Of a DNA stretch of 64,000 bases, positions 1 through 12,875 are shown piece after piece. The notes below the pieces were generated by a model. It ran no database searches and had not been told where the DNA came from. It saw only the letters and a list, made by a program, of their open reading frames with translations. How positions within the stretch are numbered: position 1 is the stretch's first letter; the number at the start of each line of letters is the position of its first letter. Origin of the DNA: Antedon mediterranea (Eukaryota; Echinodermata; Crinoidea; Comatulida; Antedonidae); NCBI RefSeq assembly GCF_964355755.1, contig NC_092673.1, positions 21,087,001 through 21,151,000 of the forward strand. The letters run 5' to 3'. A program made the position numbers and the translations under genes.

Positions 1-1793
1 ACCTTAAGCCTGGTGACCGCATACTTGCCATAAATGGAAAGAATGTATCGCGCATGAGCCATGAACAGGTTGTTAAACTTATTGGTAATGCTGTTGACGT
101 GCTTCGACTAACTGTAGCTGAGCAGGAACCGTGCGAATCATCTGATGAGGAATTTAATACCAGACCGCCGAGATACTCAAATATCCGCCCCAAGAGTACG
201 CCCCCTGGAAATAGGACAGATTCAGCAATAGACAGTTTTATGAGCAGTAATTACACTGAATATTATGGAGCGTCTACCCCATCCAATGTCATATCACCTG
301 AAGAAGCCAGACTCGCCCCAGGTCATTTAAGTCCATTTAATAAATCTGGAAGAGCAGAGATACTTTTACGGAAATCTATACCACATCAGGATGCTCAAAA
401 TTTGAACGGGAAATCCTCAGGAAGGAATAACGTACCACCAAAGGTACGTAGAGCAAGGAAGAATACAGAAAATAGAACACGAACAAACTCTCATGTTGAA
501 AATAATGATAACGGTGAATCATACACTCCTTTGGCACAGAGATCTAGAACACCAGTCCAGTTATCCAATATTTTATATCCATCTTTACAGCCTCAGCAGA
601 CGCCAATGCACGGAGCCACCCCACCAACTGGACACGCATCTATGCGTGTAGTGGTTGGTTATCTAGGCTCTATTGACATTCCAGCATCTGCCAATCTTCC
701 AACGGCTAGTTTACAGGCCATTCGTGGTTGTGTGCGGAGATTACGTGTTGAACAACGTATTCATTCTGCTGTGTTAATGGAAATTAGCGAAAGCGGTGTG
801 CGGCTTGTCAATAAAGCGCGAAGGACTATGGTTGTTTATCCAGCCGATTGTGTTGCGTTCAGTGGAGTTTGTCCGGATGATAAACGGTTCTTTGGTATAG
901 TTACTGCTCAGACTGTTTATGATGCATTTGATGGTAACACTGATGATGAAGACGATGAACCTGTTGGTAGCTCATGTCATGTGTTTGTTGCCAATCCTGA
1001 AATAAGTCCTCATACTGTACATGCTAAGCTTGCACTTGAATTTGGTATAAATTGCACCCTCGACCCTCATTACAATGGATGTATAGAGTTCCCTCATTCT
1101 TCCAAGTCCATACTTAGGGCTATCACTATGCTGTATAGTGAACAAAATAACACACTGTACCAATCAGCAAACTCACCATTCTATCGTGGACATCATAGCA
1201 ACAGTAATAGTAGTACAAGTGATAGCGGCATTGGTTACACAAAGGATTCAACAGATCAAAAAGCTAATAATAACTCTGTTCCAATTCTAGATGTCGCAAG
1301 TCACATACGAGCTAAACGTAATGCTGAAGTTAACGGTCAATCTAATGTACATTTAGTACGCGCTGAAATAAACTCTTCCTCAGATTTTCCTTACTCTGTG
1401 TCTTCCGCTTCCCCAGCTTCCGTTGAAACTTCACCACAAACTAATTTAACTGATAGACTAACTCCACGAGCCAGGCCCAATCCGGTTGGATTTAGAAATA
1501 ACACAGGGGTACAAGGACAACAAAATGGAGTCGGTGGGAGACCTCTCAGTGCCGGAAGCGTTCAACAATTGCATCGGATTATTCAGCAGAGGAATCAACC
1601 TCATTTGGGTCAAGAGAATGAACATGAGGGTGATGTGGATGATGAGTCCGACGACGATGATGTCCATCCTGTCAACCGGCATCTTGAGGGACGGCCGCCT
1701 CTTCCTCATGGAAGAAACAGCATGTACTCAAAATTGGAAAATAATGGAACTAGAACTAGACGAGGAAGTGATGGATATCCTCTTAGTAGACAG
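1..1793 (+). CDS. RGS12: RGS12 exon 1 of window: end of PDZ domain, PTB domain, acidic linker
   Basis: The frame is open from base 3 and continues past the left edge, so the ATG at 54 is internal and not a start. Bases 3-128 give the last strands of a PDZ domain (LKPGDRILAINGKNVSRM, then HEQVVKLIG). A serine/proline-rich linker follows. The PTB domain runs from about 642 to 1146 and contains VGYLGSIDIP, LQAIRGCVRRLR, AFSGVCPDDKRFFG and CHVFVANPE, close to the RGS12 PTB domain. After it, SDSGIG (about 1222) is also shared with vertebrate RGS12. The tail is Pro/Ser-rich with an acidic run near 1625-1663. The exon ends CAG|GTAGGC in phase 0; read-through would stop at 1800-1802. PTB domains of this family bind phosphotyrosine or NPxY-type partners such as N-type calcium channels. 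Confidence 0.95.
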
Positions 1794-1857
1794 GTAGGCT
1801 GATAATTTTCATTCTATCATTTTTGTTTTGTGTTTTTTGTTTGTTCTTATAATATAA

Positions 1858-1886
1858 AATAATAATAATAATAATAATAATAATAG
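1858..1886. repeat. (AAT)n microsatellite
   Basis: About nine uninterrupted AAT/ATA triplets, 65 bases after the exon 1 donor. Confidence 0.9.
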
Positions 1887-3559
1887 TCTAAATAAAAGAA
1901 CATTTTGCTTAAAATACTTTTAAACTGTAAAAGGTTCCTGTGAGAATTGTCTTCTTTTATTTTGGTCACGTTTTTTCACTATCAAGTTGCAGATCCTGAC
2001 AATAATTATGGGATCAAGTTTACTATTTACATTTTTAGAATTTTACAATTCTAACTAAAAACTTGCAATCCTGAATCAAAATTTCAAGGCCATTTACGTG
2101 TGATTTAATTTATATTGATATGGCACATCGTGTCATGTTATCTTTGTTTGCTATTAATAATTAACAATTTACATTATTATAACTAATAATATTTTATAAA
2201 TAAACATTTATATGGTGGTGAATCGCCATGGAAATGATTTCATTTTTATTTCAACTTAAATTTCCAATCCTTGTGTAGTGTATTATTACACGGTATTTAA
2301 GTTTGATCGTAAACATGTTACAATTACCAGTTATGGTAGCAACAGCAACAATGGGTGATCAGAGCATTTTCAACTATGCCTAATCTATAACGTCTTTCAG
2401 ATTAAAATTCAACAAACAATAGAATTGTACAAACTGATCATTCTGTGTATTGTCCTCCCGTGTTCGTTCCCTCACCTGCGTTCCTTTCTACTTTAATCAA
2501 CCGTAAACCATGTTTTTATTTGATAGCGCCGTATGGCCGTTTATAAAAACATCGATTTATGCACTTTGTTTTATGGCAATATGAATGGTTAAACAGAAAC
2601 ACTGTTTTACATTGTATAGTTTTGATCTTTGACTAATTGTATGAATTGTCACAGTGGTACTGGTAGTGGTACTGTAAATAAATTATTTTTGTTGTACAGT
2701 AATGTATTCAATACTTTACAGTAAGCAGCACTCAGATACACTTTGGTTGACTTTACTTTAATTAATAAGTACATACAGTACATTCAGCTTCTTTGTTTGT
2801 ATTATTTATTCCATACAATATTACTTGTTTACCCAAATTCTAGTGAGTAAATAATTTCAATAAATAAATCAATTAATAATCAATTATACCCTGAGGAATA
2901 TTGTTCTTCAATAAACTCAGTTCAGCAAACATTCAAAACAAACAAACAAATTTATCTTCTTTTTGCTAACAAATGTGTTTGACATCTTAATAATTTATTT
3001 TTTTCTATTTGTACATGCTTATGTTTATGAATGTGTATGATGAATGTGTATGATGAATGGAAAGAAAGAAAGAAAGAGTAATAAAATAGCATGGAGGTAT
3101 TAGCTCCATGGTATATGATATCATACATTGTCATAAATCTACCCAAAACAATAATAAACCTTAACAAAAATTGAAAGTAGGGATATACTATACTGTAAAT
3201 AACTTCATGAGAAAGAAATTTTAAATTTTGTACTGTTCTTTCATCAAATTCTACAGTGACTACTGTCTACAGTTTAGCATTTTATGATGGGGGCATTACC
3301 CTACACACCTCATTGCACTACTTAAGCCACAATGAACTAAGCCTAGTAGTAACCTAAAACTATAATTATATTTAAATAACCCTTACATTTTAGTTATTAT
3401 GTTTTCAAGGTTATAATTTATAAAGTTTCAAAACCTTTGCTGTCAAAAAGTTAAATATTCTGTGTTAAGATTTTTAAATCAAAACAGTGCCAATAAAATA
3501 TCATTTGGATCTACCTATCTATAAATCTATTTTTAACTGTTATTAAGGATAGTTTTTTA

Positions 3560-3845
3560 GGTTATTTGTATGAGGCTGCGGTAGTTTGATTTTAATTCTT
3601 TACTTTTCCTATTTCCATATATATTTCTTTTATTTTTTTTCAAATACATATTTTTATTTTGTTATATATATTTATATTTTTTATTTTATTATTTTTTTTT
3701 ATTTTTTCACTCCTTTTGTTTTATTTGTTCTCGTCTTTTTATATTTGTTATCGTTCCCGTTTCTTAAGTGTTGAGGGCCTCATGCATGTCAGCCCCGGCT
3801 GTTTTGAGTCAGCACCCTCATTAAACAAGGTTTAATAAAAAAAGA
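3560..3845 (+). mobile_element. Non-LTR retrotransposon 3' tail (fragment)
   Basis: A T-rich segment ends in CACCCTCATTAAACAAGG followed by an A-rich tail. The tail of the LINE fragment at 9043-9660 ends with a near-identical CACCCTCATTAAATATGG, so both look like 3' ends of one LINE family. No reverse transcriptase coding is left here. Confidence 0.55.
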
Positions 3846-3887
3846 AAGAAAAAAGAAAATACTCATACCAGAGAGGTATATCTTCGG

Positions 3888-6501
3888 GGTCATTCCATGT
3901 CAAATCACCCAATGGGTTAAACCCTACTTTCTTCAAATTTGCTCAAATTTGGTTTTTGGGTTATTTTTAGCTAAAAAACCTGAAATTTTTAATTTGAGCG
4001 CCATACGACCAACGGTTCGCGCGCTACGCGCCGTCGTTTCTTCGCGATTTTGCGCAAAATCGACGCGGCAGGCTATACTTAAATGACCTTATCTCCGTAA
4101 CGTGTGGACCGATTTTGTTGTGACGGGTATCTTTGGAAAGCTAATTGTTAAAGCTATCCAAATCTTCCATTTACTTTTGAGATAGAACTATTTAAAAGAT
4201 GTATAACTTATTCTATTCCATTTGACCTAGGATTTGACCTTGTGGGACAAATTTTTTTTAGATGAAATTTTGTGAAAATTATCTCCTACATGATATTTAC
4301 ATAATATAAAAAAATTGGAGATATATTATTTTTTGTTTGCTTTCTAGCTCATTTCAAAGTTGGCTTACTTCAACAATTCTGGTATTTTTATACAGTGTAG
4401 ATGTATTGTCGACATTATATCACTACCAAATTTACCTCTTAATACTATGGGTGTCACTGTCAGATTATTTAAGACTATAACAATGCTTTAATTATATTTT
4501 CATGCTCCATACAAAATAATTATTACTTAGGTAAACATCTGTACACCATTTGACTACCCCATTTGGTTAGCCAAGGATGTACCATCAGTTTATGGCACTC
4601 TTTTCACACTTTCAAGCAAATTGAATCTTGAATTTTTTTTGTTTGATGATATAAACTTTGAAAACATTGATTGTTCTTTGCTGTTCATCATTATTTTACA
4701 TTTTTGTTCATTGTATTTTGTTCACTTATTTCTTCACTCATAATTAGGCTATAATTACGTTATAAACGGCATGGACCGGGGTGACGATACGTGGGTTGGG
4801 GCAAGTAGGGTCCAGTCATTTCAAGTAAAAATACCACTTGCCCCGGTCCATGCCGTCTAGCTGCCATTTATGCAATTTTAAAACATTACTACAATTTTAA
4901 CATTTTTATAAAAAATGCAATATAACCGCATAAATTTATAGGGCTATAATTACGTTATAAAACGGCATGGACTGGGGTGACGATACATGGGTTGGGGCAA
5001 GTAGGGTCCAGTCATTGCATAAAAATACCACTTGCCCTGGTCCATGTCATCTAGCTGCCATTTTATGCAATTTTAAAACATTACTACAATTTTACGTTTT
5101 TGTAAAAAATGCAATATAACCACATGATTTATAAGGCTATAATTAGTGGTGGTATTTTTCAGAAATGAGTGGACCCTACTTGCCCTAACCCATGTATCAT
5201 CACCCCGGTCCATGCCGTTTATAATGTAATTATAGCCCTATATATCATGCATTTATATTGCATTTTTTAGTAAAAAAATTTAAATTGTAGTAACGTTTTA
5301 AAATTGCATAAAATGGCAGCTAGACGGCATGGACCAGGGCAAGTGGTATTTTTATGCAATAACTGGACCCTACTTGCCCCAACCCATGTATCGTCACCCC
5401 GGTCCATGCCGTTTTATAACGTAATTATAGCCCTATAAATTTATGCGGTTATATTGCATTTTTTTTTTTAATGTTAAAATTGTAGTAATGTTTTAAAATT
5501 ACATAAAATGGCAGCTAGACGGCATGGACCGGGGCAAGTGGTATTTTTACTTGAAATGACTGGACCCTACTTGCCCCAACCCACGTATCGTCACCCCGGT
5601 CCATGCCGTTTATAACGTAATTATAGCCTAATTATGAGTGAAGAAATAAGTGAACAAAATACAATGAACAAAAATGTAAAATAATGATGAACAGCAAAGA
5701 ACAATCAATGTTTTCAAAGTTTATATCATCAAAAAAAAAAAAATTCAAGATTCAATTTGCTTGAAAGTGTGAAAAGAGTGCCATAAACTGATGGTACATC
5801 CTTGGCTAACCAAATGGGGTAGTCAAATGGTGTACAGATGTTTACCTAAGTAATAATTATTTTGTATGGAGCATGAAAATATAATTAAAGCATTGTTATA
5901 GTCTTAAATAATCTGACAGTGACACCCATAGTACTGTATTAAGAGGTAAATTTGGTAGTGATATAATGTCGACAATACATCTACACTGTATAGAAATACC
6001 AGAATTGTTAAGTAAGCCAACTTTGAAATGAGCTAGAAAGCAAACAAAAAATAATATATCTTCAATTTTTTTATATTATGTAAATATCATGTAGGAGATA
6101 ATTTTCACAAAATTTCATCTAAAAAGAATTTGTCCCACAAGGTCAAATCCTAGGTCAAATGGAATAGAATAAGTTATACATCTTTTAAATAGTTATATCT
6201 CAAAAGTAAATAGAAGATTTGGATAGCTTTAACAATTAGCTTTCCAAAGATACCTGTCACAACAAAATCGGTCCACACGTTACGGAGATACGGTCATTTA
6301 AGTATAGCCCGCCGCGTCGATTTTGCGCAAAATCGCATAGAAACGACAGCGCGTAGCGCGCGAACCGTTTGTCGTATGGCGCTCAAATTAAAAATTTCAG
6401 GTTTTTTGGCTAAAAATAACCCCAAAACAAAATTTGAGCAAATTTGAAGAAAGTAGGGTTTAAAATGTCATTTTTTTTGGGTGATTTGGTATGGAATGAC
6501 C
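3888..6501. mobile_element. 2.6-kb foldback DNA element (almost entirely inverted repeat)
   Basis: The left end GGTCATTCCATG and the right end read as each other's reverse complement, and the complementarity runs inwards for about 1.3 kb per arm with the centre near 5195. Matching pairs include the ACGTTATAAACGGCATGG block near 4750 and its complement near 5600. A 6-bp target duplication, CTTCGG, flanks it (3882-3887 and 6502-6507). Near the centre a shorter stem unit (GGCATGGACCGGGG ... CCCCGGTCCATGCC) is reiterated about four times. There is no open reading frame, so it is non-autonomous. It is intronic and on the transcribed path of RGS12. Confidence 0.88.
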
Positions 6502-7118
6502 CTTCGGGTTCCCTGCTCATACTGATTCTTTCCTAAACTTGGTATTTTCAAAATAATTTTGAAAAAATAAAACTGTATTTTTTTTATGTACATAAAAGAT
6601 TTAAAAGAAATTAGATTTTTAAAACCTTATAAACGCAAACCATTGTATAATGACGTTTTGTATTTTGTATGTTTGTGTTTTTGTTGTAATAAGCCTAGAA
6701 ATTAGAACTACCTAAATGCATCCTTAGCCTGACATAATAGACATTCAATTGAAGTAGCAAACAATAAACATACAACAGCTAAAAGAAGGTCAACGACGGA
6801 CACAATGATGTAATATTGATTTGTGCTTGGGAATGCATTGCTTTGAAGCCCTAGCTTTCATAAGAAATTGAGCAAAGAGATCATTAGTACAGTTTATAAC
6901 ACATTAAAAGTATGCCTAAAAGGCCCAATAGAGTGTACCAAAGGATTAGAATAAATCATACAAAACAGAGTACATTACTGTACATGAACCATTTGACTAT
7001 AATACAGTGCTGTACAGTACAACACAAACATACCCCTCCTCCTTCTCCCCCAAAAAAGAGTTGTTATTGTATAGAATAAATATAAAACTTAATATTTCAA
7101 TGATAAAACTGGCCTCTC

Positions 7119-8361
7119 CAGGGCATCATTTATAAGGAGCGCCTGCGCGACCGCGCTCCTCCGCGCTCCTCAACAGGCTTCGAGGAGAGCAATTTATCGC
7201 GCTCCCTAATTTTCAAAATAGAGCCTAGCTTTTGACAGTGTTGATTTTTCTGTCAAGAGGCCTAAAAACACGTGGTTTTTTAAAAGTTAAAACCAATCTA
7301 GGCCTACTAGGCTAATAGTATATAAGCTAAGTTATAAAGCTACAAGCCTAATGGCAGTCCCTCGTTTTTAAGGATCGCGAGCGCGATCGCAATCAACAAC
7401 CTTCGAAAAGGAGAGCAATTCATCGCGCTCCATCTCACAGTACAGTGCGAGGTACCAACAAAGGGGATTCCCCTGCCTGCGCGCATTCAAGGGCGAGTTT
7501 ACTTCATCGCCTCATAGTGCAACCAGTACGGTGTCATAGAAACACCTCCTTTACAGGAAGATCATGTCCCAACCAATAATTTTTCCCTTTATGTTTTTAT
7601 GGAACGAGTTAATAAAATATATTTAATTTTAAAAGGAAACATTAATATAGGAGGCCTAAATATAATGTTTATTATTTAAAAAAGCTTAGCTGCTGGTTGC
7701 TTTAATTATGTCATTTTGAAGATGGATTATTTCTTCGAAAGTTCTAACCAATTTTGGTCACTCAAATCCTCCTCAAAACACGTGCTGATGTGTGACGTCA
7801 GCATCTTCTAGAAACTCTCTCAGCCCTCCCCCTATTGTGCGTGCGCCCATGTGTGACACATGTAAACACGATCAAATATCTTTCTTAATTATTTTAAAAT
7901 GACACTTTGTAACTTATTATCAATATTTTAATGGCTGTTGCATGTTAGAATTGTATAATTTATGAATTGCAGGTAAATACTTTTCAGGTTTTCTGTCTGA
8001 TTTCTAGGCCAACAAGCTAGGCTAGAAAAGCTAGGCTAAAGGCATATAGTTGGCCAGGACAGGATTCTCCAGGCTCCTGAAACCCAATCTACCCAGGCAG
8101 GCCATAAAAAAAAAAATTGGCTTGAGTTTTTTGTACTGTAGAATAATACGATCCCCACGGAAAATATTGTGTGTAAAGGTGGGTGTGGGGGATTTTAGGG
8201 GAGAGGTACAGACAGTATACATTTGTTGTTCCCGGCGGGGGGGGGGGGGGGGGGGGGAAATGTGTACGATTTAAAATTTTTGCAAGGAGAGCGAATTGCT
8301 CTCCTCGGTGATTTGAGGAGAGCGATTTGTTGCTCTCCTGGGTTTTGCATACGTGATGCCC
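7119..8361. mobile_element. Probable composite DNA element with GAGAGCAATT/GCGCTCC motifs
   Basis: Short imperfect inverted ends (AGGGCATCAT near 7119; ATGCCCT near 8357) bracket a GC-richer block. Inside, related motifs recur: GAGAGCAATTTATCGCGCTC near 7190, GAGAGCAATTCATCGCGCTC near 7420, and GAGAGCGATTTGTTGCTCTC near 8320. The short open frames on both strands have no recognisable content. Boundaries are uncertain and no target duplication was identified. Confidence 0.45.
8237..8257 (+). repeat. Homopolymer run of 21 G
   Basis: Uninterrupted G tract preceded by CCCGGC. It is able to form G-quadruplex structures in principle and is a likely site of sequencing length error. Confidence 0.9.
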
Positions 8362-9042
8362 TGCCTCTCAACAAGCTCATTAGAAAATGTTATTTAAATA
8401 AATTAAAAATAGAGTAGATATTTCAACAGGGAGATGTTTACAAAATTATTTTAGCTAAGTACAGTACATCTGTTTGTTTGAAACATTAGTTGGCCTGTTT
8501 TCATACTATTAATAGACTTCAGTTTAGTTTTCTTTCTAATTTCATTGACTCATGATAATCATCTACTCATTCATAACAATCAGTGAATGTAAATTTCCAA
8601 TTATAATTTCATTAACTTATTATTGATTGTAATTTCATTCTTGACATCTGTTGAAATGATTTGACAAGTCTATTTGTTGGCAGGTCCTTGCTAACTGTAA
8701 CACAAGAACTGCCTACGAATACGCTAAAATGAACCTTACTTCTGATGCAAAAAGATCAAATTATTATTAATATAATGTGGTACTGTACTGATTGGAACCA
8801 ACTTTATCTATAACAAGATCAAGACATTTTGATTAACAACAGCAATTTAGATTTAAAAAGTATACAAAAAAATGATTATTAATGGAAAATGTTTTTATTA
8901 ATGAATGAATGAATATGCTGCTTTCCATAGCATTTATTTGTCCAATATACAAATATCAGAAATATGCTTTCTGTACACTACATATTATTATAAAATAAAT
9001 TACTAATAAAAAATATAGGAAAAATATAATATATTATAGTTT

Positions 9043-9660
9043 ATACCAAAACAGAGCTTTACGCATTATTCTCAAACTTCATCCTATGCCACACCTCCCT
9101 GATGATCATTTTAGACTAGGCCATACCATTCCTCTTCAGAAAAGACTCCACTATTGGTTGTCTTACTTTCAAAACCATAAATCTTCTTGCTCCTCAATGC
9201 TTATGCCATCTCCTTGCAAAATTATTGCCAATGGGAGGATGACTACTTGTCAAATCTCAAAAGGAAATCTTCACATTCCTAAACCCTCTCTTGAAATTTT
9301 CAAACTCTCCTTCAGCTACAAGGCCCCTCATTTCTACAATGATCTTCCTCTATCTATCCGCAATTCCTTTTCCTCTTTCAAAACTAGACTTATGACTTCT
9401 CTCAAAACTATGTAATCCTTTTCCTGAATTTAAATTGTAAAATAGTAGATCTAAATATTTATTATATATTATATATTTTTGCTTAATTTAACATTTCAGT
9501 TATTTTCTATATTTCAAATTTTCTTATTCAGATTTTTAGTCTTATGTAATTAATTTTGTTTGTTTTTGTTTTTCTTTTATTTGTCTGTTTTTTTTTTGGG
9601 TCCCAAATGATCAGCAAATGCTGGATGGATCACCCTCATTAAATATGGTTAAAATAAAAT
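9043..9660 (+). mobile_element. LINE fragment: C-terminal end of reverse transcriptase ORF plus 3' UTR
   Basis: From about 9044 the frame reads YQNRALRIILKLHPMPHLPD and continues open to the stop at 9415. It ends with SFSYKAPHFYNDLPLSIRNS and then SSFKTRLM. These two blocks are typical of the extreme C-terminus of CR1/Jockey-like LINE polymerases (QNRALRI near the thumb; F.WN.LP..IR...S...FK at the end). The catalytic palm is missing, so this is a 5'-truncated, dead copy. The 3' part ends CACCCTCATTAAATATGG and an A-rich tail. Confidence 0.75.
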
Positions 9661-10352
9661 AAAAAAATAAATAAACCATATTAAAATATTTTATTACAAT
9701 TTTTTAAATTATATTATAAATAAGATAACTGGAATTACAACATTCTTTTATTTATTTGTAATAAGTCAATTATCATTTATTGGTGTAATGTACATTTAAA
9801 AGAAATTTTTAGCTAACTTAAACTGCTTTTTATGTTTATTCAAACACTACTATTACTCGGAATTTAGCATGAAATATAATTTTGTCTATTTACAGGTACT
9901 TCATTTCATAACTCTTTGCAATGTTTTAGAACGATAATACTGTACAGTAACTATACTGTATATTGATGCTAATTTTAATGATTAGGTATGATATGAATTT
10001 GCTACTAAATATTAATTTCAATTGTTGTTAGTTACAATTGTGCTAGTAACAAACAGCCGTTACTCTTCCTTGTTGAGTTCTTTTCAAATGTTACAGCATA
10101 CATTGGTTTTTACAATTGGTACTGTATCATATTACTCATCAGCTATGGTACCTTGGAGAGGTTGAGGTGTCTATCAAACTGTATTTTAAAGTTTAGAAAA
10201 GGTAGCAAACAAATTAGGTAAACAAATATACACTATACAGTGTTTATGTGACACCTTGGTGATCTCAACAATAGCAAAGTATTAAGAAGGATATTTTGTT
10301 TCTATCTCTAAACAAGAAATATGCTACGGTACAATCCTTGCCATGAATATAA

Positions 10353-10787
10353 GGTCCTGTTTCTGCTGCATAAAAATTGCCGGTTAAAAATGGTATGAGT
10401 AAATTTACTCCAATTTCTTGGGAGCAGAAACAGTACAATTTTTTAGTATCCAGTTTAAAATGACAGAACAATAACAGTTAAAAACACCCATTCAATTGGG
10501 TGTTAGAACACCATTTTACCGGTTATTGCCGGGCAACTTTTAGCTGCAACTAAAAAATAACGGTTATTTGATTGACAGTCAACTACACTGCAGTAACGTT
10601 TGAATTAACCACCAGGACCAATTGCATTATGGGTAATTCTAACGATTTTGTCAACGACCACCCACTGATTTAAACGGTTATTTTGGAGCAAAAATTGAGC
10701 AGAAATGCAGTCAATATAAAAATTAAATTTTAAATCTATTTTGAAATAAACAGTTTATTTGGCACTATGCAGCAGAAACAGACCCTG
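10353..10787. mobile_element. MITE with TTTCTGCTGC inverted ends, copy 1
   Basis: Left end GGTCCTGTTTCTGCTGCAT; right end ATGCAGCAGAAACAGACC. The interior has no coding capacity. The same ends bracket 21279-21783, so this is a two-copy family in the window. Confidence 0.7.
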
Positions 10788-11774
10788 ATTCTAAAAAATT
10801 TCCATGCCAAATTACTGATGATAGTAAACACAATTGGCAAAGAACCTCTGTAGCAAGTAGTGTCCTGTAACACAACGTAATTAATACACAGTAAATTTAA
10901 ATAAACATTGTAAATGTAATCCTTGATAATTGTGTAATGGCAGTGTTTAGTGCCTATTAAATACTCATTCAATCAACTGATCAGGTTATACATCCTCTTT
11001 TATTTTTTCATCCATAAAACATGTAGTTGATCCTGGTAATGACCTCTACCAAACATAAATCCAATTTCATGTACAAGGCTGTAGGATTTGGGGAATTTGA
11101 CCTCTTTATAATTTGTATTCAGTACTGAAAATCAATGTCACAGGTTTTTGTTATGTTTTCTGACAAAATAAAGAATTATAGTATAATAATATAATACTAG
11201 TACATAATTGCAATACAAACCTCTGGTTAAAAATATTCTTGATTGTAATAATTAAATGAAAGTAGAACTACAGTAGGTGTAGAAGAAAGTAATAATTAAA
11301 TTTCACTATAAATTCATACAATAAAAACAAGATCTTATAAAAGTTTATAAAATGCACAAAGCTACAGTTGTTGTTTTAGCGACAACTTTGGTATTTAAAT
11401 TTACCGCCATCTATTATTTTATTAATCTGCTCAGTCAAGTCGAAGATCTTGCAATTATTGGTTTAGAATTTTAAACTTGGAATTTGTGAATATAATTTCT
11501 CCTTTTATTTACCCATTCTTGCTTGAACTCATTGTGTATTGTAGACTTTTGAGGCATTTTAATAAAGTGATTTTGTATTGAATTTTGTTAATTTAAATTA
11601 TAAACCCACCGTTTGTATATGTAACATTTATTAAATTAAAAACTACAGTATGACAGTGTACGCGTGTGTACAATATTGAGGACTAGTGCTATTCAGCCAT
11701 ACCATGTCGAATCTAACATTATCATCAGATAATATCGGTTATCACAATTTGAGTCAATTTGCTACTGTAATTAA

Positions 11775-12875
11775 AGACCCATTCCCCACAATTTATGACG
11801 TTTTTTTTAAATAATGCATACTGTATATTATTACTTATAAAAACATTAAACCAGGTCATTCCTTGTCTTAAGTACGTTTTATGGTAAATTATGATAAAAA
11901 GTGAGAAACAATGAGTATGTACTGTAGCTCGCAGTGAATGTCCTCTCGTTGGCCGTCTTTAATTACTTAATTATCTTTCTGTTATTACCAGACCTCGTTG
12001 ATAAAAAAAGTAGAAACCTAGTATTTTCACTGAAAAGTTAGGAGTCTCCCATTTGTTTTGGCCTCACGATCGATCAAAAAGTTGGTGAATTACAGAAAAA
12101 AAACAAAAATATCAATCCGCTCACAATTCATGTTGGGATTTATTTATAGCGGGCTGCTAAAATTATTAGATTCACCTTATTTTTCACATTTTTAACCATT
12201 TAAAGACAATAGGACCATATAGTATTTATTTTTACATTGAATGTACAGTAGGTTGTGACCTTAAAGGCCAGGTGCGGGCAAAAAATTTCTATTGATCATT
12301 CATTCCAATAATTATCGACCTATAGTTTCCCCTATGTTTCATAATTTTTGGGATTTTATTTGTGTTGCACTTTCTTATTAGTGGGGGGATAGTTCAAATT
12401 ACACAGTAAAATCTCTATTCTTTTGTACACAAATGTTGTAAATAGAGAGGCATTTTAAAAAGCTATGAAAGATAAATGGTGTGGATAAAAATGTTATCAG
12501 ATGACTAAATATAGGTAATATAACTTGAATATTATATTTCTGATATTTTTATTCAACTTCAGATTTTTATTTTCATGCTATAGCAAAAATTATCCACTGT
12601 ATATCCACCATCTTTTTTCACCTTCTAGGGAGTCACCAGACATGTTATTACATTAGGTTAACTACCTAACTACTGAAAAAAGTCTTTCCTGGTTTTTATG
12701 GAAGAATTTTTCCAAATTTTGTATTTGACTATATTAAGGGGAATTCATGTTTTTTTCGTCTCGATTTCTGTTACAAATATTTGATTTATGTACAATTAAC
12801 CAAATATTATATTTAAAATTCATGCCTGTAGTTTGTGACCTTAAATTAGATCTAAAAAACGTAGGGAATGGGACT
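11775..12875 (-). mobile_element. piggyBac-type MITE family A, copy 1 (reverse, with internal extra segment)
   Basis: It starts right after TTAA (11771-11774) with AGACCCATTCCCCAC and ends GTAGGGAATGGGACT; the right TTAA has decayed. Its sequence is the reverse complement of the 625-bp copies at 18158 and 19016. An extra block of about 540-580 bp (about 12262-12845) interrupts it, and the sequence around TGTGACCTTAAA is repeated at both sides of that block, suggesting a later insertion or duplication. Confidence 0.7.

Noticed and set aside
1458-1709. Open frames on the - strand and in the other + frame across the RGS12 PTB exon
   Set aside because: Shadows of the coding exon in other frames; no independent support.
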